This document shows positions 56,398 to 64,000 of a stretch of 64,000 nucleotides of DNA, in pieces. The DNA is from CBDFJH01 sp965198095. Its GTDB lineage: Bacteria > Latescibacterota > UBA2968 > GCA-2709665. Position numbers and translations under genes: made by a program. Where the stretch lies: assembly GCA_965198095.1 (NCBI GenBank), contig OZ240239.1, forward strand, positions 2,170,001 to 2,234,000, read 5' to 3'. Below the pieces are notes generated by a model. That model saw nothing but the letters and a program-made list of their open reading frames with translations, was not told where the DNA came from and did no database searches. Each line of letters begins with the position of its first letter. The stretch's first letter is position 1.

Positions 56398-57177
56398 GTG
56401 CTCGTTGACACGCACGCGCATCTGAATTTCCCTCAGTTTTCGGAGGACAGGGAGGAGGTGATCGAGCGAGCGCGGCTTGCCGGTGTTACACTGATCGTGA
56501 ACATCGGTACCGACATCGCGGTCAGCCGAGAGGCGACGGCCCTGGCGGAGCAGTCCGCGTCGGTTTTTGCCACGGCGGGGGTTCATCCTCACGACGTTGA
56601 AAGAGTGGATGACCAGGGTTTCGGAGAACTCCCGGGACTCCTCTCTCACGAGAAAGTCGTTGCGGTCGGGGAGACCGGGCTCGACTTTTTCAGAGACTAT
56701 TCGCCCGGAGATTTGCAGGAAGAGAGCTTTCGCCGGCATATTAGACTGTCTCGAGAAACCGGGCTTCCGATCGTCGTGCACAGCCGCGCCGCCGAGGATC
56801 GCGTGCTGGATCTCGTGGAAGAGGAAGGGGAGGGTGAGGTCAGAGGCGTCCTGCACTGCTTTGGTGGTAATCTCGACCAAGTGAAAAGGGGGATCGATCT
56901 GGGCTTTGTTATTGGATTCGGAGGCTCGATTACCTATCGAAAGTCAACCTCTCTTGCGTTGGCATTGAAGGTCAGTTCCGATTGTATGGTCCTGGAGACC
57001 GATGCGCCTTATCTGGCCCCGCAACCCTACCGCGGAAAGCGGAACGAGCCGGCCTATGTGCGCACCATTGCCGAGTTTTTGGCTGGACAGAGGCACGAAC
57101 GGGCTGAGGACTTTTTTCGGCGAACCACGCAAAACGCGCTTCGGCTTTACGGAATACCCGAAGATGCGCTCCGTTGA
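56398..57177 (+). CDS. tatD: TatD family deoxyribonuclease
   Basis: TatD enzymes are metal-dependent 3'-5' exonucleases acting on single-stranded DNA. The 259-residue TIM barrel shows DTHAHLNFPQF, GVHPHDV, GETGLDFF, LPIVVHSRAAEDRVLDL, GVLHCFGGN and ETDAPYLAPQPYRGKRNEP, covering all metal ligands. GTG 56398 begins the protein directly. Adjacency to metG and rsmA is conserved in many bacteria. Confidence 0.94.
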   Translation: MLVDTHAHLNFPQFSEDREEVIERARLAGVTLIVNIGTDIAVSREATALAEQSASVFATAGVHPHDVERVDDQGFGELPGLLSHEKVVAVGETGLDFFRDYSPGDLQEESFRRHIRLSRETGLPIVVHSRAAEDRVLDLVEEEGEGEVRGVLHCFGGNLDQVKRGIDLGFVIGFGGSITYRKSTSLALALKVSSDCMVLETDAPYLAPQPYRGKRNEPAYVRTIAEFLAGQRHERAEDFFRRTTQNALRLYGIPEDALR

Positions 57178-58039
57178 TCACGTCACCCGGAGAGCGAGGG
57201 GCAGGAAGCGCCTTGGACAGCACTTCCTTAAAGACCGTTCGGCGGCGGCACGAATCGTGGCGTCAGCGCGAATCGATCCGTCAGACTTGGTCTTGGAGAT
57301 CGGGTCCGGGAGAGGTGCCTTGACGGGACTGCTCACGGAGCAGGCTTCGTTCGTCGTGGGGGTCGAACTGGACGGCGCGCTCTGTGAAGCGCTGCGGAGG
57401 AGGTTCGCTGCCTCGACGAATTTGCTTGTCATCAACCGCGACATATTGGACGTGGATTTCTCTGAGGTGTGTCGAGCGCAGGGGTTTGAGCGCGCCGTTC
57501 TCGTCGGCAACCTGCCTTACAGTATCACCGGCGCGATCTTGGAGAAAATCCTGAACTCGAGACAGGCATTGAAGCGGACGATCGTGATGGTTCAGCGGGA
57601 GGTCGCTCGACGGATCGTTGCATCGCCCGGCGGGAGGGATTACGGCATCCTGTCGATCGCGGTCCAGACCCGGACGCGCCCTGAACGCTTCTTCGACCTG
57701 GCGCCAGAGTCTTTTGACCCGCCTCCCAAGGTGAATTCGTCTGTCGTGGGGCTCGATTTCACGCAGGAACCGCCGATTCGACTGACGGATGAACCGTTCT
57801 TTTTCAAGATCGTGCGCACCGCATTCAACCAACGCCGAAAGATGCTGAAGAACACGATTCCAGGTCTGATTCGCGGGGGCGCGCATACGCTCGACAACCT
57901 GCTTTTGGACGTCGGCGTAGATCCGGATGCTCGCCCGGAAAGGCTTTCGGTCGAACAGTACGAGCGGATTTGTCGCAAATTTCTTGCCTTGCAGCCGCTT
58001 TCAAAAGGGGCGTCGCAAAGGCCCGACGGAACCTTCTGA
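57164..58039 (+). CDS. rsmA: 16S rRNA (adenine1518/1519-N6) dimethyltransferase
   Basis: RsmA (KsgA) dimethylates two adenosines near the 3' end of 16S rRNA. The 291-residue protein has RLGQHFLKDRSAAARIV, the SAM motif LEIGSGRGALTGLL, the catalytic NLPYSITGAIL, and SFDPPPKVNSSVV near the C-terminal domain. ATG 57164 overlaps the tatD end by 14 bases. The long extension to 57002 lies over tatD in another frame and is rejected. Confidence 0.94.
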   Translation: MRSVDHVTRRARGRKRLGQHFLKDRSAAARIVASARIDPSDLVLEIGSGRGALTGLLTEQASFVVGVELDGALCEALRRRFAASTNLLVINRDILDVDFSEVCRAQGFERAVLVGNLPYSITGAILEKILNSRQALKRTIVMVQREVARRIVASPGGRDYGILSIAVQTRTRPERFFDLAPESFDPPPKVNSSVVGLDFTQEPPIRLTDEPFFFKIVRTAFNQRRKMLKNTIPGLIRGGAHTLDNLLLDVGVDPDARPERLSVEQYERICRKFLALQPLSKGASQRPDGTF

Positions 58040-58101
58040 CCGTTCGCGTCGGCGGTCTGACATGAGGTCGTTGACCGGCTTCGGCACACGAGAAACAGCC
58101 T

Positions 58102-59022
58102 ATGCCAATTCCAAAGAGTGAGAAGATATGGTTCAACGGTGAGTTCGTCAACTGGGACGACGCGAGCATCCACGTGCTCTCCCACGTGGTCCACTACGGG
58201 TCGAGTGTGTTCGAGGGTTTGAGGTGCTACGACACGAAACGGGGTCCCGCCTGTTTTCGTTTGGGAGATCATATTCGTCGGTTGTTCGATTCGGCCAAGA
58301 TCTACCGGATGCCGATTCCCTATAGCAGTGAAGAGATCGCTGAAGCGTGCCTCGGGACGATCCGGACCAATGGACTTCGTGCGTGTTACGTGCGTCCTAT
58401 CGCCTTTCGCGGATACGGGGAGCTGGGCGTAGACCCCACTTCCTGTCCTGTAGATGTCGTGATCGCTGTCTGGGAATGGGGTGCCTACCTGGGCACCGAA
58501 GCGTTGGAAAAGGGGGTTTCGGTCCGTTTTTCATCCTGGACCCGGCTGGCGCCGAATACCATGCCGGCTCTGGCGAAGGCGGGCTCCAACTACATGAACT
58601 TTCAGTTGGTCAAGATGGAGGCAAAAAGCGACGGATATGTCGAAGGGATTGCCCTGGATACGCATGGTTACGTGAGCGAGGGCGGCGGAGAGAATATCTT
58701 CATGGCCCGCAACGGCAATATCTACACGCCGGATACCGGCTCTTCCATCCTTCCCGGGATCACGCGGCATTCCGTTATAGTGCTTGCGCGCGAACTTGGA
58801 TATGAGGTCACGCAGCGACCGATTCCGAGAGAGTCGCTCTATATCGCCGACGAAGTCTTCTTCACCGGCAGTGCTGCTGAAATATCGCCGATATCTAAAA
58901 TCGATCAGATCGAGATCGCAGATGGACGCCGGGGACCGATCACAAAGGCGCTTCAGGAGGCGTTCTTCGCAATCACCACCGGAGAGGTGGAAGACCGACA
59001 CGGATGGCTAACTGCAGTTTGA
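58102..59022 (+). CDS. ilvE: Branched-chain amino acid aminotransferase
   Basis: IlvE interconverts branched-chain keto acids and amino acids with PLP. The 306-residue fold type IV protein begins EKIWFNGEFVNWDDASIHVL. It has GSSVFEGLRCYDT, YVRPIAFRGYGELGV, the PLP lysine in ALAKAGSNYMN, EGGGENIFMARNG, and the late GSAAEISPI segment typical of IlvE as opposed to D-amino acid transaminase. It stands at the head of a likely amino-acid operon. Confidence 0.93.
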   Translation: MPIPKSEKIWFNGEFVNWDDASIHVLSHVVHYGSSVFEGLRCYDTKRGPACFRLGDHIRRLFDSAKIYRMPIPYSSEEIAEACLGTIRTNGLRACYVRPIAFRGYGELGVDPTSCPVDVVIAVWEWGAYLGTEALEKGVSVRFSSWTRLAPNTMPALAKAGSNYMNFQLVKMEAKSDGYVEGIALDTHGYVSEGGGENIFMARNGNIYTPDTGSSILPGITRHSVIVLARELGYEVTQRPIPRESLYIADEVFFTGSAAEISPISKIDQIEIADGRRGPITKALQEAFFAITTGEVEDRHGWLTAV

Positions 59023-59061
59023 GCGGTAGAGGCTCCTGTTTTGGCTATGGAGACGAATCGG

Positions 59062-59865
59062 ATGACAGGTGTCGCCGTTATCGGCGCGGGCGGTATGGGA
59101 TCTGCCCTTGTCGCAGGGATGGTTGAGTCTGGACTTTACCCTCCGGGTCGCATCACGGCGGTCGATGTCGTGGCAGACCAGGTGCGGCGCCTCGAGAGGG
59201 AGTTCGGTGTGAATGCGAGTGTAGAGGCTGCGCGAGTCGTGTCCAAGCACGATCTGATCGTGCTTGCGGTCAAGCCGCAGGTCTGGCGGCAGGCCGTGGG
59301 GACGTTCAGCGACCTGTTGATGCCGACGCAGCTTCTGGTTTCCATCATGGCCGGTGTCCGCACATCGACGATCGAGGCGTTCTTGACAGCGGAGATGCCG
59401 GTGGTCCGGGCGATGCCGAATATCCCGGCGCAGGTTCGAGCGGCGATGTCGGCGCTCTGCGGGGGTCGGTATGCCACGCGGGATCATCTGCGCGTTGCGC
59501 GAGACGTGCTTGGGTCGGTAGGGGAGACCATAGAAGTGGAAGAGGCGCAGATGGATGCCGTTACTGGGCTGTCGGGGAGTGGTCCGGCCTATGTCTACGA
59601 GATGATCGACGCCTTGACGGATGGCGGGGTGAGGACAGGCTTGCCGGGGGATACAGCCTTGAAACTTGCGATCCAGACGGTGTTCGGCGCTGCGAAAATG
59701 GTTTTGGAGACTGGGTGCCATCCGAAGGAGTTGAGGGATCGGGTGACCTCGCCGGGCGGGACCACGCTCGCTGGGCTTCAGACCATGGAACAGGGCGGCT
59801 TCCGATCGGCTGTTACAGGGGCCGTGGAATCGGCCACGCGACGATCTAAAGCGTTGGGGGCTTGA
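59062..59865 (+). CDS. proC: Pyrroline-5-carboxylate reductase
   Basis: ProC makes proline from pyrroline-5-carboxylate using NAD(P)H. The 267-residue protein has the Rossmann start VAVIGAGGMGSALVAG, LAVKPQ, RAMPNIPAQV, and the C-terminal LSGSGPAYVYEMIDALTDGG and VTSPGGTT that form the active site. ATG 59062 is chosen with GGAGAC about 7 bases before; other starts at 59041 and 59047 are in frame. Confidence 0.94.
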   Translation: MTGVAVIGAGGMGSALVAGMVESGLYPPGRITAVDVVADQVRRLEREFGVNASVEAARVVSKHDLIVLAVKPQVWRQAVGTFSDLLMPTQLLVSIMAGVRTSTIEAFLTAEMPVVRAMPNIPAQVRAAMSALCGGRYATRDHLRVARDVLGSVGETIEVEEAQMDAVTGLSGSGPAYVYEMIDALTDGGVRTGLPGDTALKLAIQTVFGAAKMVLETGCHPKELRDRVTSPGGTTLAGLQTMEQGGFRSAVTGAVESATRRSKALGA

Positions 59866-59866
59866 A

Positions 59867-60469
59867 GTGATCGCCATCGTGGACTACGGAACGGGCAATC
59901 TTCGGAGCGTGCAGAAGGCCTTCGAGCGGGTCGGACACGCGGCCACCATCACAAACCATCCGGCATCTATCGCGGCGGCGGAGCGGATCGTGCTTCCAGG
60001 CGTCGGCGCGTTCGGGGACGCGATGGCCAATCTGAAACAGGCGGGGCTGATCGATCCAATATTGAAGTCGATTTCGGAGGGGCGGCCCTTCCTGGGGATC
60101 TGCCTGGGCCTGCAGCTTCTATTTTCGGAAAGCGAAGAGATGGGCCGTCACGCCGGGCTCAACATTCTGCCCGGCAAGGTTCGGAGGTTTCCAGACAGAG
60201 ATCGCGTCCCGCAGATCGGATGGAATCAGATCCACATTCGCAAGAAGAGCCCGATTTTGAGCGGGGTGCCTAACGGATCGTTCTTCTATTTCGTACATTC
60301 ATATTATGTCGATCCCGACGATGAGGGAGATGTCGTTTCGACGACCGACTATTCCAGGGACTATACCTCCATCGCCGCCAGGGAGAATGCCTTCGGCATC
60401 CAGTTTCACCCGGAAAAGAGCCAGGCCTTGGGTCTTCTGATTCTGAAGAATTTCGCAGAACTGTCGTGA
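59867..60469 (+). CDS. hisH: Imidazole glycerol phosphate synthase, glutaminase subunit
   Basis: HisH supplies ammonia from glutamine to HisF. The 200-residue class I amidotransferase starts IAIVDYGTGNLRSVQ. It has the nucleophile region GICLGLQLLF and the His/Glu pair QFHPEKSQ. GTG 59867 follows GGGGG by about 7 bases and lies one base after the proC stop. Confidence 0.94.
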   Translation: MIAIVDYGTGNLRSVQKAFERVGHAATITNHPASIAAAERIVLPGVGAFGDAMANLKQAGLIDPILKSISEGRPFLGICLGLQLLFSESEEMGRHAGLNILPGKVRRFPDRDRVPQIGWNQIHIRKKSPILSGVPNGSFFYFVHSYYVDPDDEGDVVSTTDYSRDYTSIAARENAFGIQFHPEKSQALGLLILKNFAELS

Positions 60470-60503
60470 ACCCCGTTGACTGTTTGTGTCCGGGATCCTT
60501 TCG

Positions 60504-61304
60504 ATGTTGGCCAAGCGAATCATTCCCTGTCTCGACGTTAAGAACGGACGAAACGTTCGAGGCGTAAAATTTTCGGCAGACAAGGACGCCGGTGATCCGG
60601 TTGAGCTCGCCCGTCGCTATGATGCCGAAGGGGCTGACGAGCTGGTCTTCTACGACATCACGGCCTCTGCGGAAAAACGGAACATCGTCGCGGAGCTCGT
60701 TCAACGCGTCTCGGAACAGGTGTTCATTCCATTCACCGTGGGAGGAGGCGTACGAACCCTGGAGGACATCCGAACGATTATCGAAGGTGGGGCCGAGAAG
60801 GCCTCGTTGAATTCGGCTGCAGTTGAAAACTCGAACATTGTCACGCAGGGGGCTGAGATCTTCGGTTCGCAGGCCATCGTCGGTTCTCTGGACGCGATTC
60901 GAAGGGGTCGGGAAGCATGCGGTCCGCGCTGGGAGGTCGTCATCAATGGAGGACGCACGCCAACCGGGCGCGACGCGTTGGAGTGGGCGGAGGAGCTCGT
61001 CGATCGGGGCGCTGGAGAGCTTGTGTTGAACAGCATCGATGCCGATGGAACGCGGGATGGTTACGATGTTGAGTTGACCCGGGCGGTGGCCGAACGGGTG
61101 GACGTACCGATCGTCGCTTCAGGGGGATGTGGCGGGCCGGACCACGTGTATGAGGTGCTTTCTCGGGGAAAGGCGAGCGCCGCTTTGGCGGCTTCCATTT
61201 TCCACTTCCAGCATTACGGGATTCCGGAAGTAAAGCAATACCTGGCCGATCGAGGTGTCCTGGTGCGCACGAAAGTCGAGTTGGAAGTGGGAGGCGTGGG
61301 ATGA
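60504..61304 (+). CDS. hisF: Imidazole glycerol phosphate synthase, cyclase subunit
   Basis: HisF closes the imidazole ring and releases AICAR. The TIM barrel has the catalytic Asp in MLAKRIIPCLDVKNGR, the phosphate loops VGGGVRTLEDI and ASGGCGGPDHV, and the second catalytic Asp in SLDAIRRG. At 266 residues it is full length. ATG 60504 is the usual family start; a GTG at 60486 would add 6 residues. Confidence 0.94.
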   Translation: MLAKRIIPCLDVKNGRNVRGVKFSADKDAGDPVELARRYDAEGADELVFYDITASAEKRNIVAELVQRVSEQVFIPFTVGGGVRTLEDIRTIIEGGAEKASLNSAAVENSNIVTQGAEIFGSQAIVGSLDAIRRGREACGPRWEVVINGGRTPTGRDALEWAEELVDRGAGELVLNSIDADGTRDGYDVELTRAVAERVDVPIVASGGCGGPDHVYEVLSRGKASAALAASIFHFQHYGIPEVKQYLADRGVLVRTKVELEVGGVG

Positions 61305-61341
61305 TCGTCACTGTGGACGAGAATCGCCATCTATAGAGGAC

Positions 61342-62493
61342 ATGGGATTCAGAATGGCCAACACGTCAAGGCGTGAACTCTTCAAGGACCTGAAACGCGT
61401 TGTCATCAAGTTGGGTTCACGCGTCGTGACCGTCCATCAGAATGAGTTGAACCAGACCGCCATTTATCGGCTGGCTGAAGACGTGGCTCGCGTCAGGTCT
61501 CTGGGCGTGCAGGTCGCGATCGTCTCTTCCGGGGCTGTCGGAGCAGGAATGGGCCATCTGGGGCTGAAGGTTAGGCCGTCCAAGATACCCGAACTGCAGG
61601 CCACTGCAGCCGTCGGCCAAGTTCTGCTGATGGACGTCTACAAACTGGCGTTCCGAGAACACGGCGTGGCGGTCGGGCAGGTCTTGCTGACTGCGGACGA
61701 TCTGGACGACCGCCAGAGATACGTGAACGTGCGCAATACACTCGAAGAGGTCTTCCGGCTGGGGGCCGTTCCGATCGTGAATGAGAACGACAGCGTCGCG
61801 GTTGAGGAAATCAAAGTGGGGGACAACGATCGACTCTCGGCGTTGGTCGCCCATCTGATCGATGCGAACCTCCTGGCGGTCCTGACCAACGTCGATGGAT
61901 TGTTTTCTGACGATCCGGTCAGGACTCGTGATGCTGAATTTTTATCGGTTGTGGATGAGGTCACGAGCGAGATGATCGAACGCGTCGGAGCAGGGCGTAG
62001 CGACTTGGGCCTGGGAGGGATGCGAACGAAACTTCAGGCGGCGGAAAATGTGACCCGAGGTGGCCGGGCAATGGTCATCGCGAACGGCCTGACCACCCGA
62101 ATAACCGATCTTCTGTCCGGTGAAGAGGTGGGAACGCTGTTCCTGCCCAAGAGGGGTCGAGTGAAGAGCCGCAAGCTGTGGCTTGCCGGCCTGCACAGGA
62201 AGGGGACCGTGATTGTCGACGAGGGTGCAGCGGAGGCGATCTGGCAGCGTGGAAAGAGTCTGCTCCCTTCCGGCGTTCTGGAAGTGGTGGGGGAGTTTGC
62301 GGCAGGAGAGTTGATCGGGGTGGAAGACCCCGGCCGAAGAGAGGTCGCCCGTGGTCTGGCACGCTACGGGTCAGGAGACGTTAGAAAGATTCTCGGGAGG
62401 AAGACTTCCGAGGTTGCTTCGATCTTGACCGTCGAGTCGGGCGAGGAGGTTATTCACCGGGATAACATGGTCGTTTCCGACAAGGGCAATTAA
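61342..62493 (+). CDS. proB: Glutamate 5-kinase
   Basis: ProB phosphorylates glutamate as the first step of proline synthesis. It has the amino-acid-kinase core (VVIKLGSRVV, VSSGAVGAGMGHL, NENDSVAVEEIKVGDNDRLSALVA, LTNVDGLFSDDP, GGMRTKLQAA) followed by a full C-terminal PUA domain, about 383 residues in total. A second ATG at 61354 is possible. proA is not adjacent, but proC lies three genes upstream. Confidence 0.94.
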   Translation: MGFRMANTSRRELFKDLKRVVIKLGSRVVTVHQNELNQTAIYRLAEDVARVRSLGVQVAIVSSGAVGAGMGHLGLKVRPSKIPELQATAAVGQVLLMDVYKLAFREHGVAVGQVLLTADDLDDRQRYVNVRNTLEEVFRLGAVPIVNENDSVAVEEIKVGDNDRLSALVAHLIDANLLAVLTNVDGLFSDDPVRTRDAEFLSVVDEVTSEMIERVGAGRSDLGLGGMRTKLQAAENVTRGGRAMVIANGLTTRITDLLSGEEVGTLFLPKRGRVKSRKLWLAGLHRKGTVIVDEGAAEAIWQRGKSLLPSGVLEVVGEFAAGELIGVEDPGRREVARGLARYGSGDVRKILGRKTSEVASILTVESGEEVIHRDNMVVSDKGN

Positions 62494-62498
62494 GGACG

Positions 62499-62879
62499 AT
62501 GGATCTGTCACTGATAAAGTTCGATGAGCAGGGGCTCGTGCCAGCCATCGCTCAGGATGCTGAGAACGGTGAGGTTTTGATGCAGGCCTACATGAACATC
62601 GAGAGCCTTCGCCTGACCTTGGAGACCGGAAAAATGACCTATTGGTCACGAAGCCGGCAGCAGATCTGGGTGAAGGGGGCCTCTTCTGGCCACGCGCAGG
62701 AAGTTGTGGAATTCCGCATCGATTGTGACGGAGATGCACTCCTTTTCAAGGTCCGCCAAGAAGGCGGAGCGTGTCATATTGGATTTCGATCCTGCTTCTT
62801 TCGGCGAAGCGAGGGTGGCCGCTGGGTTGAAGTCGGTAAGCCCGTCTTTCGTCCAGAGGAAGCTTATAGGCGGGTCTAG
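62499..62879 (+). CDS. hisI: Phosphoribosyl-AMP cyclohydrolase
   Basis: HisI opens the purine ring of PR-AMP in histidine synthesis. The 126-residue protein has VLMQAYMNIESL, MTYWSRSRQQIWVKGASSGH, the metal-binding DCDGDALLFKV and QEGGACHIGFRSCFFR. It is a stand-alone HisI without the HisE domain. It begins 5 bases after proB. Confidence 0.94.
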   Translation: MDLSLIKFDEQGLVPAIAQDAENGEVLMQAYMNIESLRLTLETGKMTYWSRSRQQIWVKGASSGHAQEVVEFRIDCDGDALLFKVRQEGGACHIGFRSCFFRRSEGGRWVEVGKPVFRPEEAYRRV

Positions 62880-62902
62880 TTGACTGCTGCGGGGCCAAGC
62901 CG

Positions 62903-63250
62903 GTGAAATTCTACCGAGACAACGCTCAAACCCCATCCGGTCCGAGGAAACGGGCGCGACGGGTTATTCTGTTTTTGCCGGTCTTGCTTTTTTCGTATCT
63001 GGTTCTCCTCGGCGACAATGGATTGTTCAAAGCGTGGCACCACGACCGCCGGATCGTGGCGTTGGCTCAGGAAATAGAACAGATCAAAGCCGCCAATTTG
63101 CGGATGGAGAAAGAGATCGCCGCGCTGGAGTCGGATTTGGAGACGATTGAACGCGTTGCGCGCGAGCGTTACGGCATGGTAAAAGAGAAAGAAACCGTCT
63201 ACATGGTGTATCCTCACTCTCCGAAGGCGGCTCGAGAAAGAGGGCCATGA
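62903..63250 (+). CDS. Septum formation initiator, FtsB/DivIC-like
   Basis: FtsB links FtsL and FtsQ in the divisome. The 115-residue protein has a short basic N-terminus, one membrane helix (VILFLPVLLFSYLVLLGD, about 21-38), a coiled coil (ALAQEIEQIKAANLRMEKEI, about 53-72) and the conserved ERVARERYGMVKEKE of the FtsB/DivIC family. GTG 62903 is the start; the stop overlaps the recO start by 4 bases. Confidence 0.88.
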   Translation: MKFYRDNAQTPSGPRKRARRVILFLPVLLFSYLVLLGDNGLFKAWHHDRRIVALAQEIEQIKAANLRMEKEIAALESDLETIERVARERYGMVKEKETVYMVYPHSPKAARERGP

Positions 63251-64000
63251 TCTGCCGAGTGGAAGGATTGGTGCTTCGCTCCTACAGGATGAGCGGGAGC
63301 AGCAAGGTTGTGGTTGTCTTCACGAGAGAGGAGGGGAAGCTTCGCTTTGCCGCCAAGGGGGCTCGGCGGCCGAAAAGCAAGTTCGGCGCCAGTCTGGAAC
63401 CGATTACCTGGGGGGTATATCACTATTTCAGGCGAGAAGGTAGAGAGCTACAGTCGCTGATCGAAGCGGACATACGCAACCCCTTCTCGGAGGTCAAAGC
63501 TGAGTACCGGAGGTTGGTTTTTGCGAGCACGATTTGCGATTTGGCCCACGGCGCGACGTCTGAGGAAGGCCGGAACGTCTCGCTCTTACACGCTTTGGTC
63601 CTGTGCATCGCGTGGATGGGGACCGTTCCGATGTCGGCCGTTGAACTCCCCCTTTGGGCGTTTCAACTCAAGGCTGCGGCTTCGTTGGGCTATCGGATTC
63701 ACCTGAACGATTGCGTGAAGTGTGGCGGCTCACTTCCCACGACCCTGGTTTGTTTCAGCCCCCGGCAGGGAGGCGTGGTGTGCGACAGATGCAGGTTAGG
63801 TGACATACAACTCCGTCGTTCTACGGTCAGCTTCCTGGACGGATTGGCGCGTCGTCGGCCTGAAGAGATCGATCTGGATCAGTTTCGAGGAATTGACCGG
63901 GCCATGGTGCGTACCGCACTCCGCGAGTTTTTCGACTATTACGTCGAAAGCCGCTATGGGGCCAGGAGCCTTGAATTCCTAGACCGGATGTTGGCTGCAG
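63247..64000 (+). CDS. recO: DNA repair protein RecO, 3' end cut by window
   Basis: RecO works with RecR to load RecA on gapped DNA. Reading from ATG 63247 gives 251 codons to the window edge. The N-terminal OB fold has EGLVLRSYRMSGSSKVVVVF and AKGARRPKSKF. The helical domain contains the zinc-binding pattern CVKCGG, then CFSPRQGGVVCDRC. The full protein is usually near 250 residues, so only a few codons are missing. It is coupled to the ftsB-like gene by an ATGA overlap. Confidence 0.92.
   Translation, partial: MICRVEGLVLRSYRMSGSSKVVVVFTREEGKLRFAAKGARRPKSKFGASLEPITWGVYHYFRREGRELQSLIEADIRNPFSEVKAEYRRLVFASTICDLAHGATSEEGRNVSLLHALVLCIAWMGTVPMSAVELPLWAFQLKAAASLGYRIHLNDCVKCGGSLPTTLVCFSPRQGGVVCDRCRLGDIQLRRSTVSFLDGLARRRPEEIDLDQFRGIDRAMVRTALREFFDYYVESRYGARSLEFLDRMLAA

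Overview
This 64 kb window is chromosomal DNA from a Gram-negative-type bacterium. It encodes an apolipoprotein N-acyltransferase, an outer-membrane efflux channel with an RND pump, DsbD, and dTDP-sugar genes. It carries one complete rRNA operon (16S, tRNA-Ile, tRNA-Ala, 23S, 5S). The 16S ends in a normal anti-Shine-Dalgarno (CCTCCTT), and many genes have matching GGAGG-type ribosome sites with frequent GTG and TTG starts. Several 16S segments and protein features look unlike the common cultured groups. I suspect a poorly cultured phylum but cannot place it by eye.

Layout. 0-9.4 kb: partial accD, a LysR regulator, dsbD, an atypical response regulator, pdxA preceded by a decayed DUF1537 sugar-acid kinase, a degenerate group IIC intron, a small zinc-binding ORF with its own promoter and terminator, and hpt. 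9.4-14 kb: an IS110 relic, an orphan MraY-type transferase, an M20 amidohydrolase and nadA. 14-20.6 kb: a tightly overlapping efflux operon (tetR, tolC-like, hlyD-like, RND pump). 20.9-30.6 kb: aldo/keto reductase, MFS transporter, B12-binding radical SAM protein, Kv-type channel, ThDP enzyme, ferredoxin fused to a helix-turn-helix, trmJ, and a BioF-like protein lacking its PLP lysine. 30.9-37.8 kb: a single-ORF Lnt-TatC fusion, a WalJ-like hydrolase, a CaCA antiporter, and rfbB and rfbC homologues separated by a MITE, then a zinc-ribbon protein. 37.8-45.6 kb: a uvrA relic, tRNA-Arg, hemL, the rRNA operon and a second group IIC intron-like copy. 45.9-64 kb: a dense housekeeping run: EF-G2, a TlyA-like protein, yebC, ruvCAB, tsaB, rimI, holB, a split metG, tatD, rsmA, ilvE, proC, hisH, hisF, proB, hisI, an ftsB/divIC-like gene and partial recO.

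How genes work together. tetR through the RND gene form one auto-regulated tripartite pump. ruvC-ruvA-ruvB are the Holliday-junction machinery. tsaB with rimI recalls the usual t6A neighbourhood. The ilvE-proC-hisH-hisF-proB-hisI run groups branched-chain, proline and histidine synthesis in one probable operon. Lnt and TatC, both cell-envelope export or maturation functions, are joined in one polypeptide.

Most notable: two related intron-like elements each abutting a Rho-independent terminator; a BioF-fold protein with Ile in place of the catalytic Lys; the Lnt-TatC fusion; a PhoB-type regulator with Glu in place of the phospho-Asp; a frameshifted DUF1537 kinase whose C-terminus runs in frame into PdxA; and a clean 487-bp MITE between two sugar-nucleotide genes. 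No single multi-gene system that I would call undescribed is obvious. The novelty lies in these individual proteins and elements.
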